Assembly: GCF_900187645.1 (NCBI RefSeq)
Contig: NZ_FYEE01000004.1
Location: forward strand, 186,001 to 250,000
Length of the DNA stretch: 64,000 nt
Direction: 5' to 3'
Origin: Pseudomonas sp. Irchel 3E20
GTDB lineage: Bacteria > Pseudomonadota > Gammaproteobacteria > Pseudomonadales > Pseudomonadaceae
Part shown: in pieces, positions 1 to 8,907 of the stretch
Layout: the number at the start of each line of letters is the position of its first letter
Numbering within the stretch: the first letter of the stretch is position 1
Made by a program: the position numbers and the translations under genes
Notes under the pieces: model-generated
Databases searched by the model: none
The model's input: the letters and a program-made list of their open reading frames with translations, nothing else
What the model was told of the DNA's origin: nothing

Positions 1-1266
1 CATGATCTCTTCAACAGCATCGGCTTCTACATGGTATTTTATGGCCGTATCAGCAGCCTCTTTACCTTCTCCCGGCTTCGAGCCTGTGGAGTTAGGCAAA
101 CGCTGTATCATAGCCGCAACATCTCTAAATAAACGCTCGATACTCGGTCTGATCTCGAACTTGCCTGGCGCACCATAACATAAGGACGACCCGAGCATTC
201 TACGTAGCTCCGTCGAGACATCTGCCGACTGATGTGCTAACGCATTGTCGAAGAATATGCTGGCGGGCAAGGCATTGTGAAGTTGGGGAAATATCTCACC
301 AGGATATCCAGCACCTTCTGGGGTTGTTAAACACAATAGATTCGTACTCGGCCTTGGTAGCTGTGCCCTCAGTGCCTCAGTGATGACCTGAATGATATCT
401 TGAGCATTCACCTCAGGCTTGTAAACTATTCGCCACCACCAAACAGCACCTGAAGCGCGCTCAACTATTGCGATAAAGCACAATCGTTTTAGAGTGACAT
501 AAGTAAGATGACCGCTAGGGTTTCTCATCCCGACTACAAATATAGCATCCGTCTTGTACGTGTCTATCTCAAACACATCCATGAACTTTTCGAGTTTAAG
601 GATGGATTCAACTCCAGTCCCAACTGATAGCTGTGCCATGGCACGCGACCGCCCATTTAGCACAACGGACATGGCATAGTTTTTCCCCTCGACTTTTTTT
701 ATAAGGCTACAGATGCTTCTATAACCCTGCAAATCGGCATTAAAGGGCCATTCAGTTTCTGGGTGCCCATTATCCTTAAGATACTTAACAAAGAAAGAAT
801 GCAAAGCTGCAGGCTTTATATTTCTTTCAACTATCTTGGATCCATTTTTTCTTGGGAGTATTTTTTGAATTAGCTTTTCGTGTAGTTCTGGATATTTTTT
901 CAACAAGGCTTCGAAAGCGCCGGCATACCCTCCGCGTCCGGAGGGCTTATTGCTTTTCGGAGCTGTAACTCTAGTGTAAGACGTGGTTCTGATGTGGGGA
1001 ATCAAAGCTCGATAACCATACACCAAACCGTCTGAATGAATTTTCATGCACCGTTCAATTAGCCTTGACAAGTCAGACCTTCGAACGCCCGTCTGGCTCT
1101 CGATAGAATCAAGCGCCTCACCTTTTATATATAGATCAACTGCAAATTTCCTCTTTTTAAATAGTTCGCCACTGTCCGCAGCTAACAGTTCGATCAAAAC
1201 AGGAGGCCACGGTTGCGTCGCTATTATTCCGGAAATTATCACTGAACGTGGACGTCTACCTTTCAT
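1..1266 (-). CDS. TnsB-like DDE transposase (partial, runs off left edge)
   Basis: The reading frame opens at an ATG overlapping the upstream gene's stop (ATGA) and stays open for 422 codons to base 1. A helix-turn-helix-like stretch lies near residues 49-73. The central part looks like an integrase core: a first Asp at 235 in FEIDTYKTDAIF, a second at 340 in FFDNALAH, and a Glu at 377 in RPSIERLF, giving the D(36)E spacing of rve-type DDE recombinases. Such a protein cuts and joins transposon ends. Overlap with a TnsA-like gene and a nearby TGTGGGCG terminus point to a Tn7-like element. Homology is judged from motifs; the C-terminal part lies outside the window. Confidence 0.72.
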   Translation of the reverse strand, partial: MKGRRPRSVIISGIIATQPWPPVLIELLAADSGELFKKRKFAVDLYIKGEALDSIESQTGVRRSDLSRLIERCMKIHSDGLVYGYRALIPHIRTTSYTRVTAPKSNKPSGRGGYAGAFEALLKKYPELHEKLIQKILPRKNGSKIVERNIKPAALHSFFVKYLKDNGHPETEWPFNADLQGYRSICSLIKKVEGKNYAMSVVLNGRSRAMAQLSVGTGVESILKLEKFMDVFEIDTYKTDAIFVVGMRNPSGHLTYVTLKRLCFIAIVERASGAVWWWRIVYKPEVNAQDIIQVITEALRAQLPRPSTNLLCLTTPEGAGYPGEIFPQLHNALPASIFFDNALAHQSADVSTELRRMLGSSLCYGAPGKFEIRPSIERLFRDVAAMIQRLPNSTGSKPGEGKEAADTAIKYHVEADAVEEIM

Positions 1267-1934
1267 TTTAGCGCCCATCTTGTAGCGCGCCCTAAGCCTC
1301 TGGCCACTATGTCGTGAACCACTACTTTTCCTTGTAGTATGAATTTAGCGAAGACGCCCATTACAATCATAGTGTCATACTGTATGCACTGTTCGATTAA
1401 TTCTCCGACGGTACCCTCACGCATCATCTTCAAGAGATTAAGAATATTGTCCTGTTCAAACTTCCATGCTTTGCAGCGAATTTGTGCAACAAAAGGCAAG
1501 ATGCCGAATAATGTCGCAGCATACTTCGAATGATGAGCTATAAAATCCTCCGTTACGGCCTTGTACAGGAATTTTCCAGGCTCACCATTTTTGTCTAAAC
1601 AATCGACTTCATATGCTGCCTCTTTGTCAGCGGCACTTGAAATATGGTGATATTCTTCCTTACCATCCCTCAATACAACCTTGATCAATTCGAGAGATCG
1701 ATATTTTTCTGTATCCCCAAGCCTAACCTGTACAATAGAACCAAATTCGAAGCTTCTGATGTTGGGATCAGACTCCAAAATAGAAAGCCAATATACCAAC
1801 TCATTATTGCTGGCAAGAGAAATATCCTGATCAAGCTTTGGGCTAAAGCAAATCCATAGATTGTTCGAGGTATTAGTTCTTTTCCCGTGGGCTGAAGCTA
1901 GCTTGCCACGCATTTGGCTTTTGAGTGAGGGCAT
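1263..1934 (-). CDS. TnsA-like endonuclease subunit of a Tn7-like transposon
   Basis: This is a 223-residue protein directly before and overlapping the DDE transposase gene, the order tnsA-tnsB takes in Tn7-like elements. Residues about 43-65 (NELVYWLSILESDPNIRSFE) resemble the start of the TnsA nuclease fold, where a Glu is catalytic. I do not see a clean QxK motif, so catalytic residues are uncertain. The last 60 residues (GTVGELIEQC then GVFAKFILQGKVVVHDI) look like the winged-helix domain that ends TnsA. The start codon lies 78 bp from the putative transposon end, as expected for the first gene inside the terminus. AT-rich composition fits a mobile origin. Confidence 0.55.
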   Translation of the reverse strand: MPSLKSQMRGKLASAHGKRTNTSNNLWICFSPKLDQDISLASNNELVYWLSILESDPNIRSFEFGSIVQVRLGDTEKYRSLELIKVVLRDGKEEYHHISSAADKEAAYEVDCLDKNGEPGKFLYKAVTEDFIAHHSKYAATLFGILPFVAQIRCKAWKFEQDNILNLLKMMREGTVGELIEQCIQYDTMIVMGVFAKFILQGKVVVHDIVARGLGRATRWALK

Positions 1935-2004
1935 GACAAGTTCCTAAGTTCCAGTGAACACTTAAGCTATCGCATAGGTTCACGGCTCCGTCAACGGGTC
2001 AGTT

Positions 2005-2012
2005 CGCCCACA
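2005..2012 (-). repeat. Terminal 8 bp of a Tn7-like element (TGTGGGCG)
   Basis: Read on the minus strand the sequence from 2012 begins TGTGGGCGAACTGACC. The first eight bases match the terminal octamer of Tn7, and they sit 78 bp upstream of the TnsA-like start codon. Bases 2013-2017 (AATCC on the plus strand) would be the 5-bp target duplication. Loose GAACT/GAACC repeats inside the 78 bp could be TnsB sites, but they are imperfect. Confidence 0.55.
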
Positions 2013-2017
2013 AATCC

Positions 2018-2612
2018 GTGACATTCAGCCCTCCTTCCCATATACATGCCAACTTATCTAGTGTATACAGGCAGACATATATAACGTATAAGCCGGGACG
2101 AGCGAAGCCAACTATCTGATTTAGCTTGAAGGCTAAGTCTGCAGCCCACTGAGAATTACCCAGTTTTTTTATTAAGCGGACTGTATTTTATGTTTTATCA
2201 AACTAATCACTGCACATCGATTTTTCGTCCCGCTCGTGATCTTTCCCAGCGAAGGCGGTTCGTGCCCCACATCGCAGGTGGATCGCGATGCGGTGAGTGT
2301 GTCGCCAATCTTAGTGCTGTACGCAATACCTAATATTGTGTTCAGGTGAGTGCTGAGACTATTAATTAGTACAAAGGCACGCTCTAATGCATCTTTACTT
2401 CAAAAATATTGAAGTCTAAGTTTGGACAAATGCTTTTCAGATTCCTCAAGAGATATTTCGAACCCCTTGATATTTAAAAGAATCGTCCTGAGAAACTTTG
2501 CTGCGAGTTTTACTTCAGCGTACTAATCGAGAATGTCACGATTGTGAAGATACAGCCCTATCGCAGTTTAACCCGCCGCCAAACAGCTTGTTCGAGTACT
2601 CGGAAGTAATCC
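2018..2612. other. Intergenic DNA between transposon end and AbrB-like gene
   Basis: No convincing gene is visible on either strand. The stretch is AT-rich in its middle, with a run of T at 2164-2171, and has short stop-rich frames throughout. I see nothing else in it. Confidence 0.5.
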
Positions 2613-2807
2613 TTATTGCGTGTTAATTTCACGGATTGGCTTTACCACTATCGATCCGTCAATCAACTCGATGCTCAATGAGTCACCTGAACCGACGCCC
2701 ATTGCTGCGAGAACATCCGGTGGGAGATCTATGATGATGTCCCCACTGCTATCGTCAGGATCCTGGCATATCGCAGTCGTTGCCAATGAATCATTCATTA
2801 GATGCAA
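2613..2807 (-). CDS. AbrB/MazE-type DNA-binding protein (orphan antitoxin-like)
   Basis: This is a 64-residue protein whose second half (DIIIDLPPDVLAAMGVGSG, then DSLSIELIDGSIVVKPI) is a typical swapped-hairpin AbrB/SpoVT domain of the MazE antitoxin type: beta strand, LPP-D-L helix, GxGxGD turn, strand. These proteins bind DNA as dimers and usually repress their own operon while neutralising a toxin. No toxin gene lies next to it: upstream is the qat operon stop 103 bp away, and downstream is empty DNA. It may be a solitary regulator or the remnant of a toxin-antitoxin pair. Confidence 0.7.
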   Translation of the reverse strand: MHLMNDSLATTAICQDPDDSSGDIIIDLPPDVLAAMGVGSGDSLSIELIDGSIVVKPIREINTQ

Positions 2808-2910
2808 GCTCCGCTCTCGACCGAAAATCTAGGCTATATCCTCAACACGGCACGTTAAAAATTAAACACTGAGCATCCAGCTGGGAAGCCTCACAAGTGC
2901 TCGAACAGAA

Positions 2911-3651
2911 TTAATCGGCACCGTGTATGAGAACGATCAGCTGTCTAGCGTTGAATTCGAGAGTCATTGCCACCTCACTCACTGGCAATTCCCATGCCTG
3001 GGCCAGCAGCTCAGCCGTTCGGCCTGAGCTCCACGGCATGACCGTGGCACCATCGAACTGGGCGAATGGCCCGTCGCTTTCCGGAACCACGCGATCACGA
3101 GGCAGCTTTTTGGCAAGCGCCTTACCAGATGCCGAGTTGAACGCTGCCGGCCCGATGCTGAACCAGCATCCCATATCCGAGGCGGACTTAAGCTCGGCAG
3201 CCGTCCCTGTAAACCAATGAAGAACAGCTGTGCCAAAACCAGGGTGGTCATCGAGAATCGCCAGCACCTCTCTCACGGCCTGGCGAGAGTGAATGCTCAG
3301 CACGCGTCCACCGACGTTGGCACATTGCGCGACCACAGCAGTGAACACTGTACGCTGAGCGTCGAAGCTGTGCTGGAACCGTTTGGAACCATCCAACCCC
3401 ACCTCACCGACAGCAGATGCGTACTTGATCTGCTCAATCAGGGTGTCGAGCTCAGCGTAACGCTCATGGACGATCTCCGGATGCAGTCCCGGTGTGATGA
3501 GCACATTTGCATGACCACCAAGCACTTTACTGGTGGCGGAGAATGCCCGGGGGCTGGTGGTAACCAGCCAGGTGAACATGTTCCTCTCCACCGCTTGCGC
3601 GAAGACCTCCCGTGCATTGGGATAGAGGTCGAGATGGCAGTGAAAATCCAT
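2911..3651 (-). CDS. qatD: QatD, TatD-like metal-dependent hydrolase
   Basis: This 246-residue TatD-family amidohydrolase/DNase is the last gene of a QatABCD anti-phage operon. Metal ligands are visible in order: FHCHLD (HxH) at the N-terminus, GEVGLDG (Glu), SIHSR and LHWFTG (His), ESDGPF (Asp). TatD proteins are Mg/Zn-dependent nucleases; the biochemical role of QatD in defence is not settled. The ATG at 3651 shares one base with the qatC stop (TGATG), implying translational coupling, so it is preferred over the TTG one codon earlier. All ligands look intact. Confidence 0.88.
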   Translation of the reverse strand: MDFHCHLDLYPNAREVFAQAVERNMFTWLVTTSPRAFSATSKVLGGHANVLITPGLHPEIVHERYAELDTLIEQIKYASAVGEVGLDGSKRFQHSFDAQRTVFTAVVAQCANVGGRVLSIHSRQAVREVLAILDDHPGFGTAVLHWFTGTAAELKSASDMGCWFSIGPAAFNSASGKALAKKLPRDRVVPESDGPFAQFDGATVMPWSSGRTAELLAQAWELPVSEVAMTLEFNARQLIVLIHGAD

Positions 3652-4916
3652 CAAAGCAATCCGTCTCCGGTCAAAAGGGCCTCCAGCTCATGGATGCCAT
3701 TCGTGAGCACAGATCGATACTGAGGTCGTTCAGGAATAGGAGCGAATGCTAGTGATGCTCCCAAAAACCTGTCGATACCCCTATCTCGCGCCGCAAGTAC
3801 CGCCAATGCTACAGCCATCGGATCATCTGGCCCGCTGGATTTGTCGCTCCCGACCAAACTTGGGAAGACGTAGCGGGTTGCATCAGCCCCCGATGTCCAG
3901 GCACCGAAAGCAGCCCTGCGAATCATACAAGGCACGCAGCGACCGCAGTGAGTTCGATTGTACGTACGGAATCGCCCGCAGCTGGTAGTGTCGGAGGCCA
4001 GCGCTTGTAGGCGCGGCTGATCAAGGCACTCATTCATCATCTGCCCTTTGGTCTTGAACCGGTAGGGCAATTCCAGCTGCACCGAGACACCAACACCATC
4101 GAGAACCTGCTGCAGTTTGTTGATGAACAGAGGATGAGTCGTGCGAGTACTCAAGCTCGATACCCGCCCAGGAACCAGCGGAGGGTTCACGCAAATGAAG
4201 CCGTTTTCTGGGATGTAGATTGTCGGGCGCGCGGCGTCGAGTCGAGACGCGGCCAGCACGGCGAAGGCATAGAACGCCAGTGAACGACCACGCGTCGACG
4301 GTTCACGCGGGCCTTTGAAGCTGATTCCATGACTCCACTGATAGTGGGCATCAGCACCACCAAGCAGGGTTGCATAGCGACGTTGGCGTTCAGAGTCCTC
4401 GTGAGCCAGCTGAGAAACAAACAGAGGCCGGCGGCCTTGGGCCACGAGATCCATGCCACCGATAAGGCTGTCGAGGCCACCAGACAACAAGGAAACACAA
4501 TCTTGATCCTTGGCGGTGAAGCGTCCTTGAGGGGGGGGCAGGCCTGCATCCGTGAAAATCAGAGTCCAATAGTCTCCGGTCAGCACCTTCAGTAGTTGCT
4601 CAAGCTCCACCTTCCACGGATCCCATCGCAATGGCTCGTGAAGCCCCACACTCAGCTCAATTGTACGAGTCCAGCCATCAGCACTTGTACTGCGCATCGC
4701 GCAAAGATCGGTCGCACAGACGGCCAAGCAGAACTGAACGAAGTCCCAAGCCGCAGGGGTTGGGCGGAACCCTTTGCGCTTCAGGGAACCGTGCCAACTC
4801 TTGGCGATGGTACCGACACCCTCACGCCTGGCGCTTTTGAAATAGGTAAAGGCGCGCTCCCCTTCGGCGAGTTGTGCGGGAAGACGGGCAATGCTGGTAC
4901 AAATGACCTTAATCAT
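3651..4916 (-). CDS. qatC: QatC, QueC-like PP-loop enzyme
   Basis: This is a 421-residue protein with a PP-loop ATP-pyrophosphatase motif SLLSGGLDSLIGG near residues 142-154 and a C-terminal four-cysteine zinc site (SCGRFRT then HCGRCVPCMIRR). This is the QueC architecture, in which the enzyme converts a carboxy-deazaguanine to a nitrile with ATP. In Qat systems it is thought to modify a partner protein or small molecule instead. A roughly 120-residue N-terminal extension relative to QueC is typical of QatC. The start overlaps the qatB stop (ATGA). The order qatA-B-C-D with overlapping junctions supports a single transcript. Confidence 0.88.
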   Translation of the reverse strand: MIKVICTSIARLPAQLAEGERAFTYFKSARREGVGTIAKSWHGSLKRKGFRPTPAAWDFVQFCLAVCATDLCAMRSTSADGWTRTIELSVGLHEPLRWDPWKVELEQLLKVLTGDYWTLIFTDAGLPPPQGRFTAKDQDCVSLLSGGLDSLIGGMDLVAQGRRPLFVSQLAHEDSERQRRYATLLGGADAHYQWSHGISFKGPREPSTRGRSLAFYAFAVLAASRLDAARPTIYIPENGFICVNPPLVPGRVSSLSTRTTHPLFINKLQQVLDGVGVSVQLELPYRFKTKGQMMNECLDQPRLQALASDTTSCGRFRTYNRTHCGRCVPCMIRRAAFGAWTSGADATRYVFPSLVGSDKSSGPDDPMAVALAVLAARDRGIDRFLGASLAFAPIPERPQYRSVLTNGIHELEALLTGDGLL

Positions 4917-5740
4917 TCTGCAAATACCTCTAGCGCGGTTTGCAGCACATTATGCGCAAGGGTCTGGGGATCGATTCTCTGCGCCGCTAGAACTTCCATT
5001 ATTCGCTGCACCTCTCCGTGAACCCATTGCTTGATGTCATTACGGAACGCCTGGATTTCGACTGGCGAATACTTGAGCTTTTCATAAGTCTGGCCCAGCT
5101 GCAGGTCCATCCGATTGCAGACTTCGTTGGCGATCGTGAACCCGATGACTGCTGTGATCTGCTGATCATCAAGCTGAAAAATATCGACGTTGGGATCCTG
5201 CTCGTACAGCTGCGCTAACGCATCGGCGGCAGCATTTCTCAATGACTCATCGTCGACACTGCCGGTGTCCGGCATGACTTCCTTGATGAGCTCCAGGGCA
5301 AGATCGCTGGCTGAAAGGTTCTGGCCGCGAACTCTCTGAATCCAGTCGACTACTTGAGGGTCGGTGCCGGCCCTGACCGCTTCGAGAAACGATCCCAGTT
5401 GCCCGGCTCCTTGAGCAACCCCACGCATGGTGTTGCTCGCACGCCCTGCTCCACCCATACCCTTATTGATCATGCTGCTGGCAGCGCCGCGAAGCGCGTC
5501 ACGACCACCTCCAGACAGATATTTGCCCATCTGGGATCGGGCCGGCATAAACCTGAGATCTGGCGCTATGTCCTGATCTTGGGCGGGCTCTAAGCCGGGC
5601 ACATCATTTTCAGGTGCATCCTGCGGAACACCCTCTTCACCATCCGGCGCGGGGCCACCAGCAGCATCGCCCTGATCTAACCATTCGGGGTCAAACGGAG
5701 AACCCGCCTTGCCGCCACCACTTGATGTAGAGGTACCCAT
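4913..5740 (-). CDS. qatB: QatB, Qat defence system component
   Basis: This 275-residue protein has no enzymatic motif that I can see. The N-terminal ~85 residues are low-complexity and acidic (Gly/Pro/Asp/Glu-rich, beginning MGTSTSSGGGKAGSP); the rest looks helical with a Gly-rich patch near 85-115. Its identity rests on position: between a KAP NTPase gene and a QueC-like gene in the fixed qatABCD order, with length close to known QatB. The ATG shares a base with the end of the upstream frame (TGATG), and its stop overlaps the qatC start. In the family, QatB is essential for defence and is a proposed substrate of the QueC-like partner. Confidence 0.8.
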   Translation of the reverse strand: MGTSTSSGGGKAGSPFDPEWLDQGDAAGGPAPDGEEGVPQDAPENDVPGLEPAQDQDIAPDLRFMPARSQMGKYLSGGGRDALRGAASSMINKGMGGAGRASNTMRGVAQGAGQLGSFLEAVRAGTDPQVVDWIQRVRGQNLSASDLALELIKEVMPDTGSVDDESLRNAAADALAQLYEQDPNVDIFQLDDQQITAVIGFTIANEVCNRMDLQLGQTYEKLKYSPVEIQAFRNDIKQWVHGEVQRIMEVLAAQRIDPQTLAHNVLQTALEVFAE

Positions 5741-6240
5741 CAGATTCCATTCCTTTGCGCCGGTCGAGGGGCGTTCTTCAATGCGGCCGTAATAGCATTT
5801 TTGGTCGGTTTGCCCACTGAAGGGTCATCCAGCCACGCCGTTAGTGTTTCGTTTGCCCACTGCTCAGCTCCCAAGAGAGGAATGAATCCCGGGCCGAGCA
5901 TTTTGGCAGGCGCGAGTCTGATCAATGCTGCAGCGCGCTTTCCAAGAGCTGGATAAACCCTGCAAGGCTCGATCAACATGATGAGCTCGTCCTTCGATTT
6001 CCAAGTGCGGCTGGACGCCGTACCTTGCCACGCCTTTTCCATCGCAAGCTGGACCTGGTTGGCATCGACCAGCTTGATGGCTTGCGTGAGCTGATCGTTC
6101 GAACTAGTGGCGACTTTGAGTACATCGCGCAGCTCCCTGGAAGCTGGCGTCATGTTGTCGTCCCCAAAATCTCGCGTAGCTGTGTCACGACTCAGGTGCA
6201 ACAGAGGGCGCAAGTCCTGACCTCCGCTAACTGCAGCCAC
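5740..6240 (-). CDS. qatA: QatA C-terminal part, separated by a frameshift
   Basis: This frame continues QatA. Within the first 20 residues it carries DLRPLLHLSRD, the conserved motif that follows the KAP NTPase core in this family, and it ends by sharing a base with the qatB start. It is in the -1 frame relative to the upstream qatA piece and has only a GTG (6240) with no ribosome binding site, so independent initiation is unlikely. One missing or extra base near 6225-6245 would join the two into a protein of about 640 residues. It is either an inactivated QatA, a sequencing error or, less likely, a programmed frameshift; no slippery heptamer is visible. Confidence 0.7.
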   Translation of the reverse strand: MAAVSGGQDLRPLLHLSRDTATRDFGDDNMTPASRELRDVLKVATSSNDQLTQAIKLVDANQVQLAMEKAWQGTASSRTWKSKDELIMLIEPCRVYPALGKRAAALIRLAPAKMLGPGFIPLLGAEQWANETLTAWLDDPSVGKPTKNAITAALKNAPRPAQRNGI

Positions 6241-7667
6241 TCAATCACGAACGAATCATTACTGAACGGGGTAGGTAGATCTCCTCCCTGCGCCGCAATG
6301 GTTTCGGCGTCCAGCAACTCTCGGATTTCCCCATCATTGTCGGAACTGACCATACCAGAGAGTGCTTTGGCGAGATCCTCGTTGTAACGCTCCAGCAAAT
6401 GCCACTTGGCTAAAGATGGGATATCCAGCGTGATGCCTTGAGGCGCGGCCAGCGACTCTCGCAGAAAAACCGTGTTTAGAAAACGCTTCATGAGCCGTGG
6501 ATTCGCGCTGATACTAGATGACTTGAACATCAGGCTCGCCAAACCCTCTGCCAGATCCATCAACTGCTGAAGTCTTGTATCTGTCCCCACCAGGTCATGC
6601 AGAAACGCTGAGGTGATCGTCTCGCCAAGCCAACTCCTGGCTAACCTGCGCGGTATATCAACTTTGGCTTGGTCGAATTTTTCAGGCGGAAACGTTCCAG
6701 CACGGGCCTCTCGTTCCAGCAGCAGAAGCACCAGATACGCCTTGGCTTCGTTCACGCCGATGCGAGGCACATGCAAAGGCACCTGGATCAGCTTGTCAAA
6801 GTAGTTGGTGGCGATATCGCTTGTAATGCCAGTGCCTTCGAAATGCTTCTTCACGGCACCGTGGATAAATTCGTTGTCGGCAGCTATCACGAAAGCCGTG
6901 CGTTTGAGAAACAAAAGCAGCCTGATGGATTCGAGGGTCGAAATTGCCGTCTCAGGCAAGCACCGATCCAAGTCGTCGACAAACACCACCAAGGTGATGC
7001 CAATCTCCTCCAACAGCTTTTCGAGTGCGGATCTAAAGGCATGGATTTCGTTGGGCAGCGACATAGGCTTCGCCGGGTTCAACAGACCATCAGCCTTAAA
7101 ATCCAGCGACTCCCCTTCTTTCTTGTCGCCCCCCTCAGCCGCATCGCCGTCTGAACTGAGGGCGCTCCATAGACCCGAAACCTTCCCGATCGCCTTCCCG
7201 ATCGCACCCACGGGCACACCCGTTGTAATCGTGATCGCAGCCTCACCCCCAAACTGCGCCAACCGCAGCAGGTTGATGCGTTTCAGGAGGTCGAGGGCTT
7301 TCTTCAGCAGCTTTTCATCACCCTTGGCCAGCTTCAGCACTTCATCGCCGACGATCTGTAGCAACGCACTGCGAGCGCTTTCGAAATCCTGGTACAGCCA
7401 TGGGTTGAAAGTGATTACGACGTATCGGTGTTTGGTAGGCTGGGGCTGTGCATCTGTGGCAGCAGATGGTGACGGAGCCGCTGAAGCCACCGGAGTTTCG
7501 AGGCGGGCGGCGATCATCTTAACCAGAGAGGACTTGCCGGCGCCCCAACCACCTGACACACCTATCGAAATAGGCTCACCACGACTCTGTCGCAGAAGAC
7601 TGGCGCAAGCATCAGCCACCACACCAAAATTCAGATAGTCGACCGTTGTTTCGTTGTCATGCCACAT
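6192..7667 (-). CDS. qatA: QatA N-terminal part: KAP-family P-loop NTPase, frameshifted
   Basis: This is a KAP P-loop NTPase, the motor/sensor subunit of Qat defence. Using the ATG at 7667 (MWHDNETTVDYLNF) the Walker A is GVSGGWGAGKSSL at about residues 36-48 and the KAP-type Walker B is VVFVDDLDRCLPE. Hydrophobic segments between the motifs, including one around GGEAAITITTGVPVGAIG, may be the membrane insert typical of KAP proteins. The frame stops at 6192, soon after FVIEWLQLAE, while the homologous sequence continues in the next frame. The in-frame extension upstream to 7754 is not family-like and lacks a ribosome binding site. First gene of the operon. Confidence 0.85.
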   Translation of the reverse strand: MWHDNETTVDYLNFGVVADACASLLRQSRGEPISIGVSGGWGAGKSSLVKMIAARLETPVASAAPSPSAATDAQPQPTKHRYVVITFNPWLYQDFESARSALLQIVGDEVLKLAKGDEKLLKKALDLLKRINLLRLAQFGGEAAITITTGVPVGAIGKAIGKVSGLWSALSSDGDAAEGGDKKEGESLDFKADGLLNPAKPMSLPNEIHAFRSALEKLLEEIGITLVVFVDDLDRCLPETAISTLESIRLLLFLKRTAFVIAADNEFIHGAVKKHFEGTGITSDIATNYFDKLIQVPLHVPRIGVNEAKAYLVLLLLEREARAGTFPPEKFDQAKVDIPRRLARSWLGETITSAFLHDLVGTDTRLQQLMDLAEGLASLMFKSSSISANPRLMKRFLNTVFLRESLAAPQGITLDIPSLAKWHLLERYNEDLAKALSGMVSSDNDGEIRELLDAETIAAQGGDLPTPFSNDSFVIEWLQLAEVRTCALCCT

Positions 7668-7754
7668 AGATGAAATCCGTTTCAGTTTTCGTGTTGGAGA
7701 ACGCTTGCGGCAATGGTTCGCCACTGGCTGGTACGAGCAGTAGAACCTGGGCAT

Positions 7755-8907
7755 CCGTGTATTTAGCTACGCTCCAGTGCCAGCGACAAAACAGGCAACA
7801 CGCCAAGTGTGACTTCGAGATTTTTAACAATTTTAAGATGGTATCAAAATTTCCCAGCCGCCTGATAGCAACCTGCCACATCCCAAGATCCGGGCTAGCG
7901 CCCCGCCACCCAGTTCTGAGACGAGCTTATACAGCTTGGATATCCAGTTTAAGCCTCGGTGCCCACCTCTATCCGAGCCTCGATTCAGTTTTATGTGTCT
8001 AGCCGCAAACCGATCAAGCGGATGAAGACCAGAAAGCAACTTGTAGGTCTTAATCGCTACCCTCCTCCTTAGGCCAGATTTCCGCCTTTGAGGATTGGCG
8101 GAAATTCGAGAGCTGGCGCGCGCCCCTTTCGCCTGGAAGACTTGGGTCGCAGAGGGTCTTATATATAGGTGATCTAAGCACCTTGAACCCCAGCTGTAAC
8201 AGCACAGTCCGATCCTTGTCTTCGAGCTTTTTCACCGACGAAATCAATATGTGCTGTAGCCTGGAACTCGCCACATACGCGAACCGCGCAACTTATGATC
8301 CGCGATCCCTCAACCGGTCCTTCCAATGAAGACCGGTGAGGCGCGGACTTTTGGAAAGAAACCACACTTTGCCCACTTACTCGCACGGTCACAGGCGTGA
8401 GACCCTGCTTTCGCGAGCCATCAGGTTCACACCTCTCAGGGCGCCCAGCTCCTGCAGTAGTTCTACAGGTACGAAGGGCTGATCCGGGAGCGGTCGGACG
8501 GCCAGCTTCGCACTGCGCACGCAGGCCGACCAGGTCTGATCGAAGTTGCCAGCACCATTGGCGACCATGAACTCGGGCTCTCATGGATGGATATCCGCCA
8601 GGCAAGCCTGGACTCCATCAGAATGAGGCAATGCGGGGCAGCCCTTATGAACTCCAGCTTAAGCTAGTTGGCTGGCCACTTTGCAAACGTCCTCTGCGTA
8701 TCCTTGAAGTCTTTAGGATCGTCCGTGCTCGCGCTGATGCACGCGACTTCCAGCAGCTCGACTCCTTAGGCTGCTGTGTGGCTCCTCTCCTCTATCTCCC
8801 TGAATCGCCCCGGGTTTCGCAGACACCTCTTTGCCTTAAATTCGACAACACCTGCATGCGGTCTAATAGGCTCAATTGCCCAACAGATCTAATGTACCCC
8901 TGAAATT
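7755..8907. other. Decayed intergenic DNA between Qat and CHAT-MBL modules
   Basis: No intact gene is supported. On the minus strand around 8050-8605 several short frames with coding-like amino-acid composition follow one another and are broken by stops and frame changes, for example one starting MVANGAGNFDQTW near 8568 and one containing SSVKKLEDKDRTVLLQLGF near 8235. They look like debris of one or two unrecognised genes. Nothing else is clear. Confidence 0.4.

Larger units (their letters stand above)
1..2012 (-). mobile_element. Right-end segment of a Tn7-like transposon (element continues left)
   Basis: The segment holds TnsB-like and TnsA-like genes read inward from a terminus at 2012. 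In Tn7 the tns genes start next to the right end and read inward, so the rest of the transposase set and the cargo should lie left of the window, and everything from 2013 rightwards should be outside this element. The other end is not visible. Confidence 0.6.

Noticed and set aside
6192..6260. Programmed -1 frameshift in qatA
   Set aside because: No X-XXY-YYZ slippery heptamer or clear downstream structure at the switch point; a plain indel is simpler.
8806..8842. Sequence resembling the end of an IS3-family element (GAATCGCCCCGGGTTTCG)
   Set aside because: Recalled resemblance only; no second copy, no transposase fragment and no target duplication in the window.
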